A stretch of 64,000 nt of DNA. Origin: Burkholderiales bacterium 8X. Lineage in GTDB: Bacteria; Pseudomonadota; Gammaproteobacteria; Burkholderiales; Burkholderiaceae_C. The stretch covers positions 3,124,916 to 3,188,915 of the forward strand of contig LR732703.1 of assembly GCA_902506565.1 (NCBI GenBank). The letters run 5' to 3'. The notes below the pieces were generated by a model that did not search any database, had not been told where the DNA came from, and saw only the letters and a list, made by a program, of their open reading frames with translations. This document shows positions 32,434-41,033 of this stretch, one piece after another. A program made the translations under genes and the position numbers. Numbering within the stretch: the first letter of the stretch is position 1; each line of letters begins with the position of its first letter.

Positions 32434-32597
32434 ACCGGACCACGAAGCAGCGATGGATCGTTGCTCCGAACCTCGTTGAGGATGACTCGAGCCGCGCCAT
32501 TCGCAAGCCACGGGTTCGCACCCACCGCGCCGCCCAGATTCGTCTGCGCCCCGGTCCTGCTGTTGTTCAGGATCGCCCCTTCCTCCCCTACGCCCCA
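32434..32597 (-). pseudogene. cdiA: TPS (haemagglutination activity) domain remnant of cdiA
   Basis: About 50 residues in another minus-strand frame: [20 protein letters not shown] then [20 protein letters not shown] and [10 protein letters not shown]. These are the conserved core of the two-partner-secretion domain at the N-terminus of FHA/CdiA proteins (LNNS, GNPWL, ILNEV motifs). It lacks the signal peptide and start on one side, where it meets the acsA 5' end, and everything after PSLL on the other, where it meets the C-terminal part. This shows a deletion of most of cdiA. Confidence 0.85.
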
Positions 32598-32606
32598 CCC
32601 GAGGAG

Positions 32607-34532
32607 ATGGCTCGGCATGCTCACGTCGCGGGCCGCGCTGCCTACGACGCGCTCGTGGCCGGCGCCAGCGCCGACTACACGGGCTATTGGGCGCGGATCG
32701 CGCGCAAATTCGTCGAGTGGAAGACGCCCTTCACGCAGGTGCTGGACGAGAGCGATGCGCCCTTCTTCCGGTGGTTCGCGGACGGCACGCTCAACGTCTC
32801 GCACAACTGCCTCGACCGGCAGGTGGCTGCGGGCCGGGGCGACAAGGTCGCGATCGTGTTCGAGGCGGACGATGGCCAGGTCAGCCGCGTGACCTATTCG
32901 GAGCTGCTCGCGCGCACCTGTCGCGCCGCCAACGCGCTCAAGGCGCAAGGCGTCAAGAAGGGCGACCGGGTCGTGATCTACATGCCGATGTCGATCGAAG
33001 GCGTGGTCGCCATGCAGGCCTGCGCGCGCATCGGCGCGGTGCACGCGGTGGTGTTCGGCGGCTTCTCGGCGCAAGCGCTGCGCGACCGGATCATCGACAC
33101 CGAGGCGGTGCTGGTGGTCACCGCCGACCAGCAACTGCGCGGCGGCAGGGCGCTGCCGCTGAAGGCGATGGTCGACGAAGCGCTCGCGCTCGGCGGCTGC
33201 CAGGCGGTGCGAACGGTTCTGGTCTACCGCCGCACGGGCGGCGAGATCGACTGGGTCGACGGCCGCGACGCCTGGCTGCACGAAGCCACCGAACGCGAGC
33301 CCGACACCTGCGAGCCCGAATGGGTGGATGCGGAGCATCCGCTGTTCTTGCTCTACACCTCCGGCTCGACCGGCAAGCCGAAGGGCGTGCAGCATTCGAG
33401 TGGCGGCTACCTGGTGCAGGCCGCGGTGACGACCCAGTGGACCTTCGACCTGCACGACGACGATGTCTTCTGGTGCACCGCCGACATCGGCTGGGTCACG
33501 GGCCACACGTACATCGCCTACGGCCCCCTGGCCGTGGGCGCGACCCAGGTCGTCTTCGAAGGCATCCCGACCTATCCCGACGCGGCGCGCTTCTGGAGAA
33601 TGATCGAGGCGCACCGGGTCAGCGTCTTCTACACGGCGCCGACCGCCATCCGCTCGCTGATCAAGGCCGCCGAGGGCCGTGGCGACCTGCATCCCGCACG
33701 CTTCGACCTCCACAGCCTGCGCGTGCTGGGATCGGTCGGCGAACCGATCAACCCGGCCGCCTGGGAGTGGTATCACGCGCACGTCGGCGGCGGCCGTTGC
33801 CCGATCGTCGATACGTGGTGGCAGACCGAGACCGGCGCGCAGATGCTGACACCCCTGCCGGGCGCGACGACGCTGGTGCCGGGTTCGTGCACCCTGCCCT
33901 TTCCGGGCATCGATGCGGCGATCGTCGACGAAGCCGGGCATGAATTGCCGAACGGCCAGAGCGGCCTGCTGGTGATCCGCAAGCCCTGGCCCTCGATGAT
34001 CCGCACCATCTGGAAGGACAAGGCCCGGTATGCGTCGAGCTACTTCCCGCCGGAACTCGGTGGTGCCTACCTTGCAGGCGACGGCGCGATGCGAGATGTC
34101 GACACCGGCTATTTCACGATCGGCGGGCGCATCGACGACGTCCTGAACGTGAGCGGCCATCGCATGGGCACCATGGAGATCGAGTCGGCCCTGGTCGCCT
34201 GCACCGAGCTGGTGGCCGAGGCCGCGGTGGTCGGCCGGCCGGACGACACGACCGGCGAGGCGATCTGCGCGTTCGTCGTCCTCAAGCAGGAGCGCCCCAC
34301 AGGCGAAGCGGCCGCGCGCCTCGCGGCCGAGCTTCGGCAATGGATCGGCCGCGAGATCGGCCCGATCGCGAAGCCGAAGGAGATCCGCTTTGCCGACAAC
34401 CTGCCCAAGACGCGCAGCGGCAAGATCCTGCGGCGCCTGCTGCGCTCGGTGGCCAAGGGCGAGGCGATCACGCAGGACGTCTCGACACTCGAGAACCCAG
34501 CCATCCTCGACCAGCTCGCCGAGGCGCACTGA
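32607..34532 (+). CDS. acsA: Acetate--CoA ligase, N-terminus probably shortened
   Basis: Converts acetate, ATP and CoA to acetyl-CoA. It has the AMP-forming signature [51 protein letters not shown], the [20 protein letters not shown] hinge, and the C-terminal [14 protein letters not shown] loop with the acetylatable lysine. The best start available is the ATG at 32607, giving 641 residues, about 15-20 fewer than relatives (near 660). GAGGAG directly abuts this ATG, too close for a ribosome site, and upstream in-frame codons (PYAPPEE) look like the native N-terminus running into cdiA debris. The active core is complete; expression is uncertain. A propionyl-CoA-synthetase activity cannot be excluded. 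Confidence 0.93.
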   Translation: MARHAHVAGRAAYDALVAGASADYTGYWARIARKFVEWKTPFTQVLDESDAPFFRWFADGTLNVSHNCLDRQVAAGRGDKVAIVFEADDGQVSRVTYSELLARTCRAANALKAQGVKKGDRVVIYMPMSIEGVVAMQACARIGAVHAVVFGGFSAQALRDRIIDTEAVLVVTADQQLRGGRALPLKAMVDEALALGGCQAVRTVLVYRRTGGEIDWVDGRDAWLHEATEREPDTCEPEWVDAEHPLFLLYTSGSTGKPKGVQHSSGGYLVQAAVTTQWTFDLHDDDVFWCTADIGWVTGHTYIAYGPLAVGATQVVFEGIPTYPDAARFWRMIEAHRVSVFYTAPTAIRSLIKAAEGRGDLHPARFDLHSLRVLGSVGEPINPAAWEWYHAHVGGGRCPIVDTWWQTETGAQMLTPLPGATTLVPGSCTLPFPGIDAAIVDEAGHELPNGQSGLLVIRKPWPSMIRTIWKDKARYASSYFPPELGGAYLAGDGAMRDVDTGYFTIGGRIDDVLNVSGHRMGTMEIESALVACTELVAEAAVVGRPDDTTGEAICAFVVLKQERPTGEAAARLAAELRQWIGREIGPIAKPKEIRFADNLPKTRSGKILRRLLRSVAKGEAITQDVSTLENPAILDQLAEAH

Positions 34533-34533
34533 C

Positions 34534-34722
34534 ATGCAGACGATGACTGCCGAACAGATTCGGGCGTTCGTCGCCCGGCTGGACATCATGAGGCGCTGGG
34601 CTGCTTCTCATGCAGACGGCCAGGAGGAGAAGCTCGCGCTGCGTCGCGAGGCGCCCGGATTTCCGACGCTGCGATTCACCCGGCCTCCGCCAAAGAAGAT
34701 CGAGTTCTCCTCGAAGTCCTAG
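34534..34722 (+). CDS. Small conserved-looking hypothetical protein
   Basis: A 62-residue ORF whose ATG overlaps nothing but lies 1 base after the acsA stop, so it is likely co-transcribed. The sequence (TAEQIRAFVARLDIMRRWAA, then ASHADGQEEKLALRREAP) suggests one or two helices, followed by a basic Pro-rich tail. It ends 4 bases into the convergent protease gene. Family not recognised. Confidence 0.55.
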   Translation: MQTMTAEQIRAFVARLDIMRRWAASHADGQEEKLALRREAPGFPTLRFTRPPPKKIEFSSKS

Positions 34723-36290
34723 TCCGGCAACCCCGCGGATCCAGCCGCGGCCCGTGCCGCAGGCACGGTCGAAATCGACACGAAGTTCGTCGCGGTTCCG
34801 CGCCGCACGAGCAACGCGATGCTGTGACTCGCGACGAACTGTGCGAGCGCGGCATCGAATTGCGCGATCGACTCGACGCGGACATCGTTGATTCCGAGCA
34901 CCTCGTCGCCATAGCGCAATCCCGCCGATCTCGAAGGACCGGTAGCGGCCCTGACATAGAGGCCCGGCTTGATGCCACTCAAGACCTGGACGCCCGGCCG
35001 ATCGTCGAGATCGAGCCCGAGTCGAGGCACCGGCAAGGCAGGGATCTCGGCGCGAATCGAAGCGGCAGAGCTGCCTGCGGCCGTGGTCCCGGCCGAGCGT
35101 TGCGGCCGGTCCTGCGCCACCGAATCCACGATGGCATGCAGCCGGACCGGCGCATGACGACGCCACACCCGGAGATCCAGTTCGCTGCCAGGCTGTGCGG
35201 AAGCCACGCGCTCCTGGATCTCGGCGTAGTCCATCAGCGCGACGCCGTCGATGCCCAGCACGATGTCGGCACTCTGGAGTCCAGCCCGATCCGCCGGGCC
35301 ACCAGGGCTCACGCGAAGCACCAGCGCGCCGCGAAGGTCGCCACGACCGAATACCTCGGCAAGCGGCCAGGTCAGCGGCTGCGTGGTCGCGCCGATCGAG
35401 CCGCGTACCACATGGCCCTGCAAGCGCAATGCGGCGACGCTGCGCAGGATGGTGTCGATGGGGACGGCAAAGGACACGCCCGTGAACGTACCGGTGCCCG
35501 AGAAGATCATCGTGTTCATTCCGACGACCGCACCGTGCTCGTCGAAGAGCGGGCCGCCGGAGCTGCCTTCGTTCAGCGCGACATCGGTCTGGATGAGCGA
35601 GACACCTTGGGCGCCGGGCGGCTGCCGCGGCCATGCGCTGACGATGCCCGCACTCGAACTCTGGCCAAGGCCGTAGGGCGAACCCACGGCCACGACCCGT
35701 TGGCCGATGCACAGCCGCGAAGCACTGCCCACCGCGGCGGGCACGAGGCGCTTTTCGGAGGCGACGGCAGCGCCGGAATCCGAGGCTGCCGACTCGGGTG
35801 TCAAGCGCAGCAACGCGACGTCGGCTCTCGAATCGAGGCCGACCAGCTCGGCGCGCAGCCGCCGCCGCCCGTCCACGATGACGAAGATCTCGGTCGAGCC
35901 GAGCACCGCGTGCGCCGCGGTGACGACCTCCGCTTGGCCACCCGTCTCGCCTGTCGGGCTGCCGATGACGAAGCCCGAGGCCCGCGAGATCCCCGCATCG
36001 GAGCGAGCGCGATCCGGGTAGCGTGCCTCTGCGGATGCAGCGTCCGCGATGGCGGGGAGCGTCGCCTCGATGGTCACGAACGAAGCCGACCCGGTTGCCG
36101 CGAGGACTCTGAGGGTTGGCGGTCGGCTTGGCGCTGCCGAAGCGCTGTCGCATGACATCCCTTGTGCATGGGCCGATGCAAGAACGCACGCGCACGCCGA
36201 GATCCCGAACGTCGCGGCGAAGCGGCGGATTCGAGTCGCGAGGCCGGATGCGCGCCACTTTTTGCACCGATGGTTCGACCGTGTCTTCAT
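34719..36290 (-). CDS. Periplasmic HtrA/DegP-type serine protease with two PDZ domains
   Basis: A 523-residue trypsin-like protease of the envelope quality-control type. Signal peptide about 1-43 (ending ASAHAQG). The catalytic triad is visible: His127 in VVTAAHAVLG, Asp157 in DSRADVALL, Ser244 in NEGSSGGPLFD. The oxyanion loop has Glu in place of the usual Pro (NEG instead of NPG). Two PDZ regions follow (about 325-410 and 450-510), with GLQSADIVLGIDGVALMDYA and GLRYGDEVLGINDVRVESIA. The protease domain contains extra Ala/Ser-rich loops. It is encoded about 1.7 kb from a second HtrA-like gene at 37996, suggesting related envelope functions. Confidence 0.9.
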   Translation of the reverse strand: MKTRSNHRCKKWRASGLATRIRRFAATFGISACACVLASAHAQGMSCDSASAAPSRPPTLRVLAATGSASFVTIEATLPAIADAASAEARYPDRARSDAGISRASGFVIGSPTGETGGQAEVVTAAHAVLGSTEIFVIVDGRRRLRAELVGLDSRADVALLRLTPESAASDSGAAVASEKRLVPAAVGSASRLCIGQRVVAVGSPYGLGQSSSAGIVSAWPRQPPGAQGVSLIQTDVALNEGSSGGPLFDEHGAVVGMNTMIFSGTGTFTGVSFAVPIDTILRSVAALRLQGHVVRGSIGATTQPLTWPLAEVFGRGDLRGALVLRVSPGGPADRAGLQSADIVLGIDGVALMDYAEIQERVASAQPGSELDLRVWRRHAPVRLHAIVDSVAQDRPQRSAGTTAAGSSAASIRAEIPALPVPRLGLDLDDRPGVQVLSGIKPGLYVRAATGPSRSAGLRYGDEVLGINDVRVESIAQFDAALAQFVASHSIALLVRRGTATNFVSISTVPAARAAAGSAGLPD

Positions 36291-36399
36291 GGCCGCGATG
36301 CTCGACGCGCAGTCGATCGATCGACTTGCGCTGCATCAACGTTCCGCGTCGAACTCCTGCCGATACTGAAGCTTCTTCTTCACTACGCAGGAGCAGCTC

Positions 36400-36921
36400 A
36401 TGTACTCAAAGATCCTGGTACTCGTGGACGGCAGCGAGACATCGCGCCTTGGCCTCGACGAGGCCATCCGCCTGGCGTCGGTGACCGGCGGGCGCTTGCG
36501 GCTGTTCCATGTCATCGACGAACTGGGCTTCGCGTTGTCCATGGACGCCTTTGCCGGTCGCCCGGGCGATTGGCTCGAGCAGCTGCGGGCCGAGGGCCAT
36601 GCCGTGCTGCAGGCGGCGAAGACCATCGCGGAGCAGGCCGGCGTGCAAGCCGAAGGCGTGCTGCATGAAGCATTTGCGCGCACGCTTCACGACGTCGTCA
36701 ACGACGAGGTGACAGCCTCCGGAGCCGAACTGATCGTCACCGGCACGCACGGGCGCCGCGGCTTCGGTCGTGCGGTGCTCGGCAGCAATGCGGAGCAGAT
36801 CCTGCGACACGCCAACGTGCCGGTGCTGCTGGTCCGTGCGCCCGAAGCGCGCGCGAAGGCAGGCGCTGCGGAGAAGGCGACGCGCATCTCCCTGCCGACG
36901 GGCGCACTGGCATTCGAGTAA
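36400..36921 (+). CDS. uspA: Universal stress protein (UspA family)
   Basis: A 173-residue single-domain Usp. The N-terminus MYSKILVLVDGSETSRLGLDE gives the ATP-binding Asp loop, and the C-terminal ATP motif reads GTHGRRGFGRAVLGSNAEQILRH (G2XG9XGS type). An extended tail (about 20 residues) follows the last strand VPVLLVRAP. The start is preceded by a GGAGCAG sequence. Likely a cytoplasmic, ATP-binding stress protein. Divergent from the HtrA gene and convergent with the YoaK-like gene. Confidence 0.95.
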   Translation: MYSKILVLVDGSETSRLGLDEAIRLASVTGGRLRLFHVIDELGFALSMDAFAGRPGDWLEQLRAEGHAVLQAAKTIAEQAGVQAEGVLHEAFARTLHDVVNDEVTASGAELIVTGTHGRRGFGRAVLGSNAEQILRHANVPVLLVRAPEARAKAGAAEKATRISLPTGALAFE

Positions 36922-36953
36922 GGATCGTCGACATGGCCCTGCGACGTGCCGGA

Positions 36954-37742
36954 TCAATCGGCGCGGTGCTTCGGTATGGCCCGCGGCATCGCGCGGCCAC
37001 CCCGGATGTCGCGCAAGAAAGGCGGCACCGACAGCGCCAGCAGCAACGCCGCCAGCGGCACGACACACACGAAGCCGAAGTAGCGAAACCCCAACGCGCC
37101 GACGATGCCGCCCAGCACGAACAGGACGACAAGCCCGCCTGCAAGGCGCATGCGCGGCCGATCGTGCCGAATCGCCTGCCGCTCGCTCAGCGATCGCGTG
37201 TTCCAGTAGAGCATCTTGCCAAGCTCCATGCCGACATCCGTGATGTTGCCCGTCATGTGCGTCGTCCGGATGCTGCCGCGCGAGGTCTTCGAACCGACCG
37301 CGTTCTGCAAGCCCATCATGAAGGACAGCAACAGGACGGTGAGCGGCACTGCGAACGGCGTGTCGTAGGTGAGCGTGGTGGCACCCATCAAGCCGAACGG
37401 GAACATCATCAGCGCCTCCAACATCAGCGGCAGCGCGTACACGCTGTGCATCCGGTGCTGGCGGCCCCAGTTGACCAGGATTGCGCATACCGCCGCGCCG
37501 GAGACGAAGGCGAAGATCGCGCCGAGGGCATTGAGGATCAAAGTCGAGTGTTGCAGTACGGCGCCGTCCGCCAGCTGCGATGCGAAGCCGGTCATGTGCG
37601 AGGTATACATGCGAAGCACCAGGAAGCCGCCCGCGTTCAAGGCGCCTGCATTGAAGGCGAGCAGATACCCCAGCGCCTGGTTCGAGAACGCGGACCTGTG
37701 GCGATGCGTCAGCAATCGAAACCTGCGCACCACCGACGTCAC
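36954..37742 (-). CDS. YoaK/DUF1275-family membrane protein
   Basis: A 262-residue protein with about six hydrophobic helices. The family pattern is present: ALGYLLAFNAGALNAGGFLV, YTSHMTGFASQLADG, and in the second repeat LLSFMMGLQNAVGSKTSRGS with IRTTHMTGNITDVGMELG. The two HMTG motifs are the best hallmark of DUF1275. Its biochemical function is not established. It is followed by a hydrophilic, basic C-terminus and starts divergently from the lipoprotein protease gene. Confidence 0.92.
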   Translation of the reverse strand: MTSVVRRFRLLTHRHRSAFSNQALGYLLAFNAGALNAGGFLVLRMYTSHMTGFASQLADGAVLQHSTLILNALGAIFAFVSGAAVCAILVNWGRQHRMHSVYALPLMLEALMMFPFGLMGATTLTYDTPFAVPLTVLLLSFMMGLQNAVGSKTSRGSIRTTHMTGNITDVGMELGKMLYWNTRSLSERQAIRHDRPRMRLAGGLVVLFVLGGIVGALGFRYFGFVCVVPLAALLLALSVPPFLRDIRGGRAMPRAIPKHRAD

Positions 37743-37995
37743 CCGTGAGATTGGCTCGGAGCCATGGATTTCAGAGCGCCCTTGAAAACCGATTCGGGAT
37801 CATGACTTGAGGAACGATCAACCGACTCGGGCCTTGACCTGGGTTCCTTGGGTTCATTACACCAGACCCTCTCGATCGGCCGGCAAGATGCGGCGCCCCG
37901 CAGGACGACCCGCAACAAGCGCTGGTCTCGATGCCCCACATCCGATCGTTCTGACAGACTGGCGCCTGCACCTTCGACTTCGCATGCATGCCGCC

Positions 37996-39450
37996 ATGAA
38001 AGCCGCCCTGTCGCTCATCCTTGCCGCAAGCCTTGCCGGCTGCGGATCGACTCATCTTGCAGCACCTGCGGAACCGCGCTCCGCCAACTCGGACGCCGCT
38101 CCGCTCCGAGATGCCAACGCCGACCTCGCCACCGCGCGCCGGGCCGCCTGGGTCGCCGCACGCACCGCCTCGGTCGTCGATATCAGCACCTTGCGGCTCG
38201 GCCGCGACGAGAGCCAGGATGAGGTCGAGCTCGAATTCGCGCCCGAGAACGACTTCGCCGATCGCCTGGCCTCACCGCTCGCCGCGAGCATGGCGCCGAG
38301 CCAGATCCGCGATCTGGCTTCGGGCGTGATCCTGGCCAGCGACGGCTACATCCTGACCAGCGCGCATGTCGTGAGGGGCATCGACGACGCACGGGTCCGG
38401 CTGGCCGACGGCCGCCGCTTCGAGGCCCGCGTGATCGGCGTGGATCGACGAACGGACATCGCATTGATCAAGATCGACGCCGCCGGGCTGCCGGCCGCCT
38501 CGATCGGCGACTCGTCCACGGTCGCGCCGGGCGACTGGGTCGCCGCGATCGGCGCGCCGTTCGGCTTTCGCGGCAGCGTCACCACCGGCGTGGTGAGCGC
38601 CGTCGGCCGCTACGTGGGCGGCGCCGGCCAGGTGCCTTTCATCCAGACCGATGTCGCGATTAATCCGGGCAGTTCGGGCAGCCCGCTCTTCAACGAGCGC
38701 GGCGAGGTGGTGGGCATCAACTCGATGATCTACAGCGGGACTGGCGGCTACATGGGCCTCTCGTTCGCCGTGCCGATCGACCTGGCGATCAAGACCGCTG
38801 CGGCGCTGCGCGAAAACGGCAGGGTGCGCCGGGCTCGGCTGGGCGCGGAATTTCAGGAGTTGACACGCGGCCTGTCGCAGTCCTTCGGCTGGCAGGAAAC
38901 GCGAGGCGCGCTCACGGTTCAGGTGGAGCCGGGCAGCCCGGCCGAGCGCAGCGGGTTGCGCCGGGGCGACATCGTGTCCAGCCTGGACGGCGCGGCCGTG
39001 ACGCATTTCACCGACCTGGTGCAGCGGCTCGGGGAGCAATCGCCCGGCGCCAGCGTTCGCTTGGGCGTCTGGCGCGGCGGCCGATCGATCGCGATTCCGG
39101 TGCGTCTCGAGGCCGAAGCCGCGACCGTGTTGCCGCCGCCGAGCCGGGACGCGATCGACGCGGGCACCGAGGACCTCGGCCTGAGCCTCGCCGAGCTGAC
39201 GCCCGTCAGGCGGTCGCAGCTGCGCATCGATGGCGGCCTGCTGGTGCGCAGCTCGGTCGGCGTCGCCCGCATCGAAGGCATCCGCGCCGGCGACTTGCTG
39301 TTGGCGGTGAACGATTCGCGGCTGGAAAAGGTCGAGGATTTCCGACGCGCGGTGGCCAGCGTGCCGCGGGGCCGGGGTGTCGCGCTGCTGGTGATGCGCG
39401 ACCGCCGGCTCGCGTATGTCGCGGTTCCGCTGCCGGCGCCGGCGCGGTAG
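37996..39450 (+). CDS. HtrA/DegP-like serine protease, predicted lipoprotein
   Basis: A 484-residue trypsin-like protease with two PDZ-like C-terminal regions. MKAALSLILAASLAGCGSTH gives a lipobox with Cys16, so the enzyme should be lipid-anchored rather than free, unusual for HtrA. The triad is His124 (ILTSAHVVRG), Asp154 (DRRTDIALI) and Ser227 (NPGSSGSPLFN). PDZ1 carries GSPAERSGLRRGDIVSSLDG; PDZ2 carries IEGIRAGDLLLAVNDSRLEK. An in-frame ATG 12 bases upstream (MHAAMK) is an alternative start. The 253-base divergent region before it shows no other gene. Confidence 0.88.
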   Translation: MKAALSLILAASLAGCGSTHLAAPAEPRSANSDAAPLRDANADLATARRAAWVAARTASVVDISTLRLGRDESQDEVELEFAPENDFADRLASPLAASMAPSQIRDLASGVILASDGYILTSAHVVRGIDDARVRLADGRRFEARVIGVDRRTDIALIKIDAAGLPAASIGDSSTVAPGDWVAAIGAPFGFRGSVTTGVVSAVGRYVGGAGQVPFIQTDVAINPGSSGSPLFNERGEVVGINSMIYSGTGGYMGLSFAVPIDLAIKTAAALRENGRVRRARLGAEFQELTRGLSQSFGWQETRGALTVQVEPGSPAERSGLRRGDIVSSLDGAAVTHFTDLVQRLGEQSPGASVRLGVWRGGRSIAIPVRLEAEAATVLPPPSRDAIDAGTEDLGLSLAELTPVRRSQLRIDGGLLVRSSVGVARIEGIRAGDLLLAVNDSRLEKVEDFRRAVASVPRGRGVALLVMRDRRLAYVAVPLPAPAR

Positions 39451-39621
39451 ATCGCCCTCGAACTCGAAAGCCGGGCTTCGCCCCGCCCGGCATTAAGATG
39501 GCCGCGCCTTCGCCGACCCGGCGCAGGGAGGAAGCCGGGGCCCGCGGCCCGCGTAGAGCGCGGCCACACCCCTCGCGCACTCGCAACGTCTCAACCTACA
39601 CAGATGGAAAGGCCTGCACCC

Positions 39622-40200
39622 ATGACTCTTTTCGCATGCGATTCGCTCGCGCCCCGCACTCGCCGGTTGCTTGCGGCGCTGCTCGTCGGCAGCATCGCGC
39701 CGACCCTTTCGGCTTCGGCCCTGGCGGCGGGCGGCTCGAAGGCCGAGATCGAGCGAGGCCGATACGTCGTCAAGCTGGGCGGCTGCAACGACTGCCACAC
39801 GGCCGGCTATGCACCCAGCGGCGGCAAGGTACCCGAGAGCGCCTGGCTGATGGGAGACTCGCTCGGCTTCCAGGGCGATTGGGGCACGACCTATCCGAGC
39901 AATCTGCGGATCTACATGGCTCGACTGCCGGTCGACCAGTGGGTGCTCCGGGCACACAAGATGGTCAGCCGCCCGCCGATGCCCTGGTTCACCCTGCACG
40001 ACATGACCGATGCCGACCTGCGGGCAGTCCACGCTTTCGTGCGCTCGCTCGGGCCGGTGGGAAGCCCGGCGCCCGATTACCTGCCGCCAGGGCAGAAGGC
40101 GAACGGTCCGGTGGTGGTCTATCCGCCGGCGCCGCCCGCGTCGTCCGCACCGCCCGCCGCTGCGGCACCGGTCGCGGCCTCGCCGCCGATCAAGCGCTAG
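39622..40200 (+). CDS. Exported monohaem cytochrome c-like protein
   Basis: A 192-residue periplasmic protein. Signal peptide about 1-36 (ending SASALA), one haem site CNDCH at 55-59 in YVVKLGGCNDCHTAGY, and likely axial Met in the PPMPWFTLHDMTDADLRAV segment. That segment resembles C-terminal parts of cytochrome subunits of alcohol/aldehyde dehydrogenases. It ends with an Ala/Pro-rich tail. GGAAAGG, 7 bases before the ATG at 39622, decides the start over the ATG at 39604. It may accept electrons from a periplasmic dehydrogenase; no such gene is adjacent. Confidence 0.85.
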   Translation: MTLFACDSLAPRTRRLLAALLVGSIAPTLSASALAAGGSKAEIERGRYVVKLGGCNDCHTAGYAPSGGKVPESAWLMGDSLGFQGDWGTTYPSNLRIYMARLPVDQWVLRAHKMVSRPPMPWFTLHDMTDADLRAVHAFVRSLGPVGSPAPDYLPPGQKANGPVVVYPPAPPASSAPPAAAAPVAASPPIKR

Positions 40201-40209
40201 CTACTCCGG

Positions 40210-40917
40210 TCAGGCATCGAGCACCACATGCTGGCCGTGCAGCGCGGCCGCGCCTGGCGACGCCAGGAAGGCGATGGCTTGTGCGGCCACCGAGGTCGAA
40301 ACCCAGCCGGCGGGATCGGTGCCCGGCATCGCCTGCCGGTTGGCCGGCGTGTCGAGCACGCTCGGGGCGACGCTGTTCACGGTGATGCCGTGCGGCAGCA
40401 ACTCGGCGGCCTCGGCCTCGACCAGCCGCTGCAACGCGCTCTTGGATGCGATGTAAGCGGACATCTGGGCCGCTCCGCGGCCGGCCACCTTGGCGCTGAC
40501 CGCCACCAGGCTGCCGGACTTACGGGCCACCATCGCCGGAACGAAGGCCTGGCTGACCGCCACGAACGACCAGGCATTGAGATTCATCATCCGATCCCAG
40601 CTGGTACGGCTGAGCGCCTGGACCTCTTCGCCCATCTCGAAGCCGCCGGCGATGTGGATCACGGCATCGACCTGTTGAAAGGCCGCGAGGATGCGCTCGG
40701 CCTGGCCTCGCATCGACTCGGTCGACGTCACGTCGCCTTCGAGCAGCAAATGGTGTGAATGGTCGAGCCCGGGAAAGGCCTCGGTGAGATGAGCGATCCG
40801 ATGGTCGATCAGCGCGACCCGGTCGCCCAGGTTGAGCAAGTGGGTCACGACGGCGCGCCCCAACGCGCCGGCTGCGCCGGTAACGACCACGTGACGCGGG
40901 ATCTTGATGTCTGGCAT
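40210..40917 (-). CDS. Short-chain dehydrogenase/reductase
   Basis: A 235-residue SDR. The Rossmann glycine motif is TGAAGALGRAV, with NAG replaced by HIAGG after strand 4, a Ser in SLVAVSAKVAG, and a YIASKSA catalytic Tyr-Lys pair. It is a classical cytoplasmic oxidoreductase, substrate unknown. The ATG at 40915-40917 has GAGGAG 10 bases upstream and is preferred over a longer version starting at 40980. Convergent with the cytochrome gene and divergent from the thiolase gene. Confidence 0.9.
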   Translation of the reverse strand: MPDIKIPRHVVVTGAAGALGRAVVTHLLNLGDRVALIDHRIAHLTEAFPGLDHSHHLLLEGDVTSTESMRGQAERILAAFQQVDAVIHIAGGFEMGEEVQALSRTSWDRMMNLNAWSFVAVSQAFVPAMVARKSGSLVAVSAKVAGRGAAQMSAYIASKSALQRLVEAEAAELLPHGITVNSVAPSVLDTPANRQAMPGTDPAGWVSTSVAAQAIAFLASPGAAALHGQHVVLDA

Positions 40918-41033
40918 GGGCGGGCTCCTCGATGGTCGAGGGATGGTACCCGCGCCGGAAGGCATTCCTGCTGGCATCATCCGTGATCCCTCAATTCAAA
41001 GGACGGTCGAACGACAGTCGAAGGAGACCCGGC

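Noticed and set aside
32394..34589. Minus-strand open frame of 731 codons opposite acsA
   Set aside because: Most is antisense of acsA. Only the last 50 codons are real cdiA TPS coding and were annotated separately.
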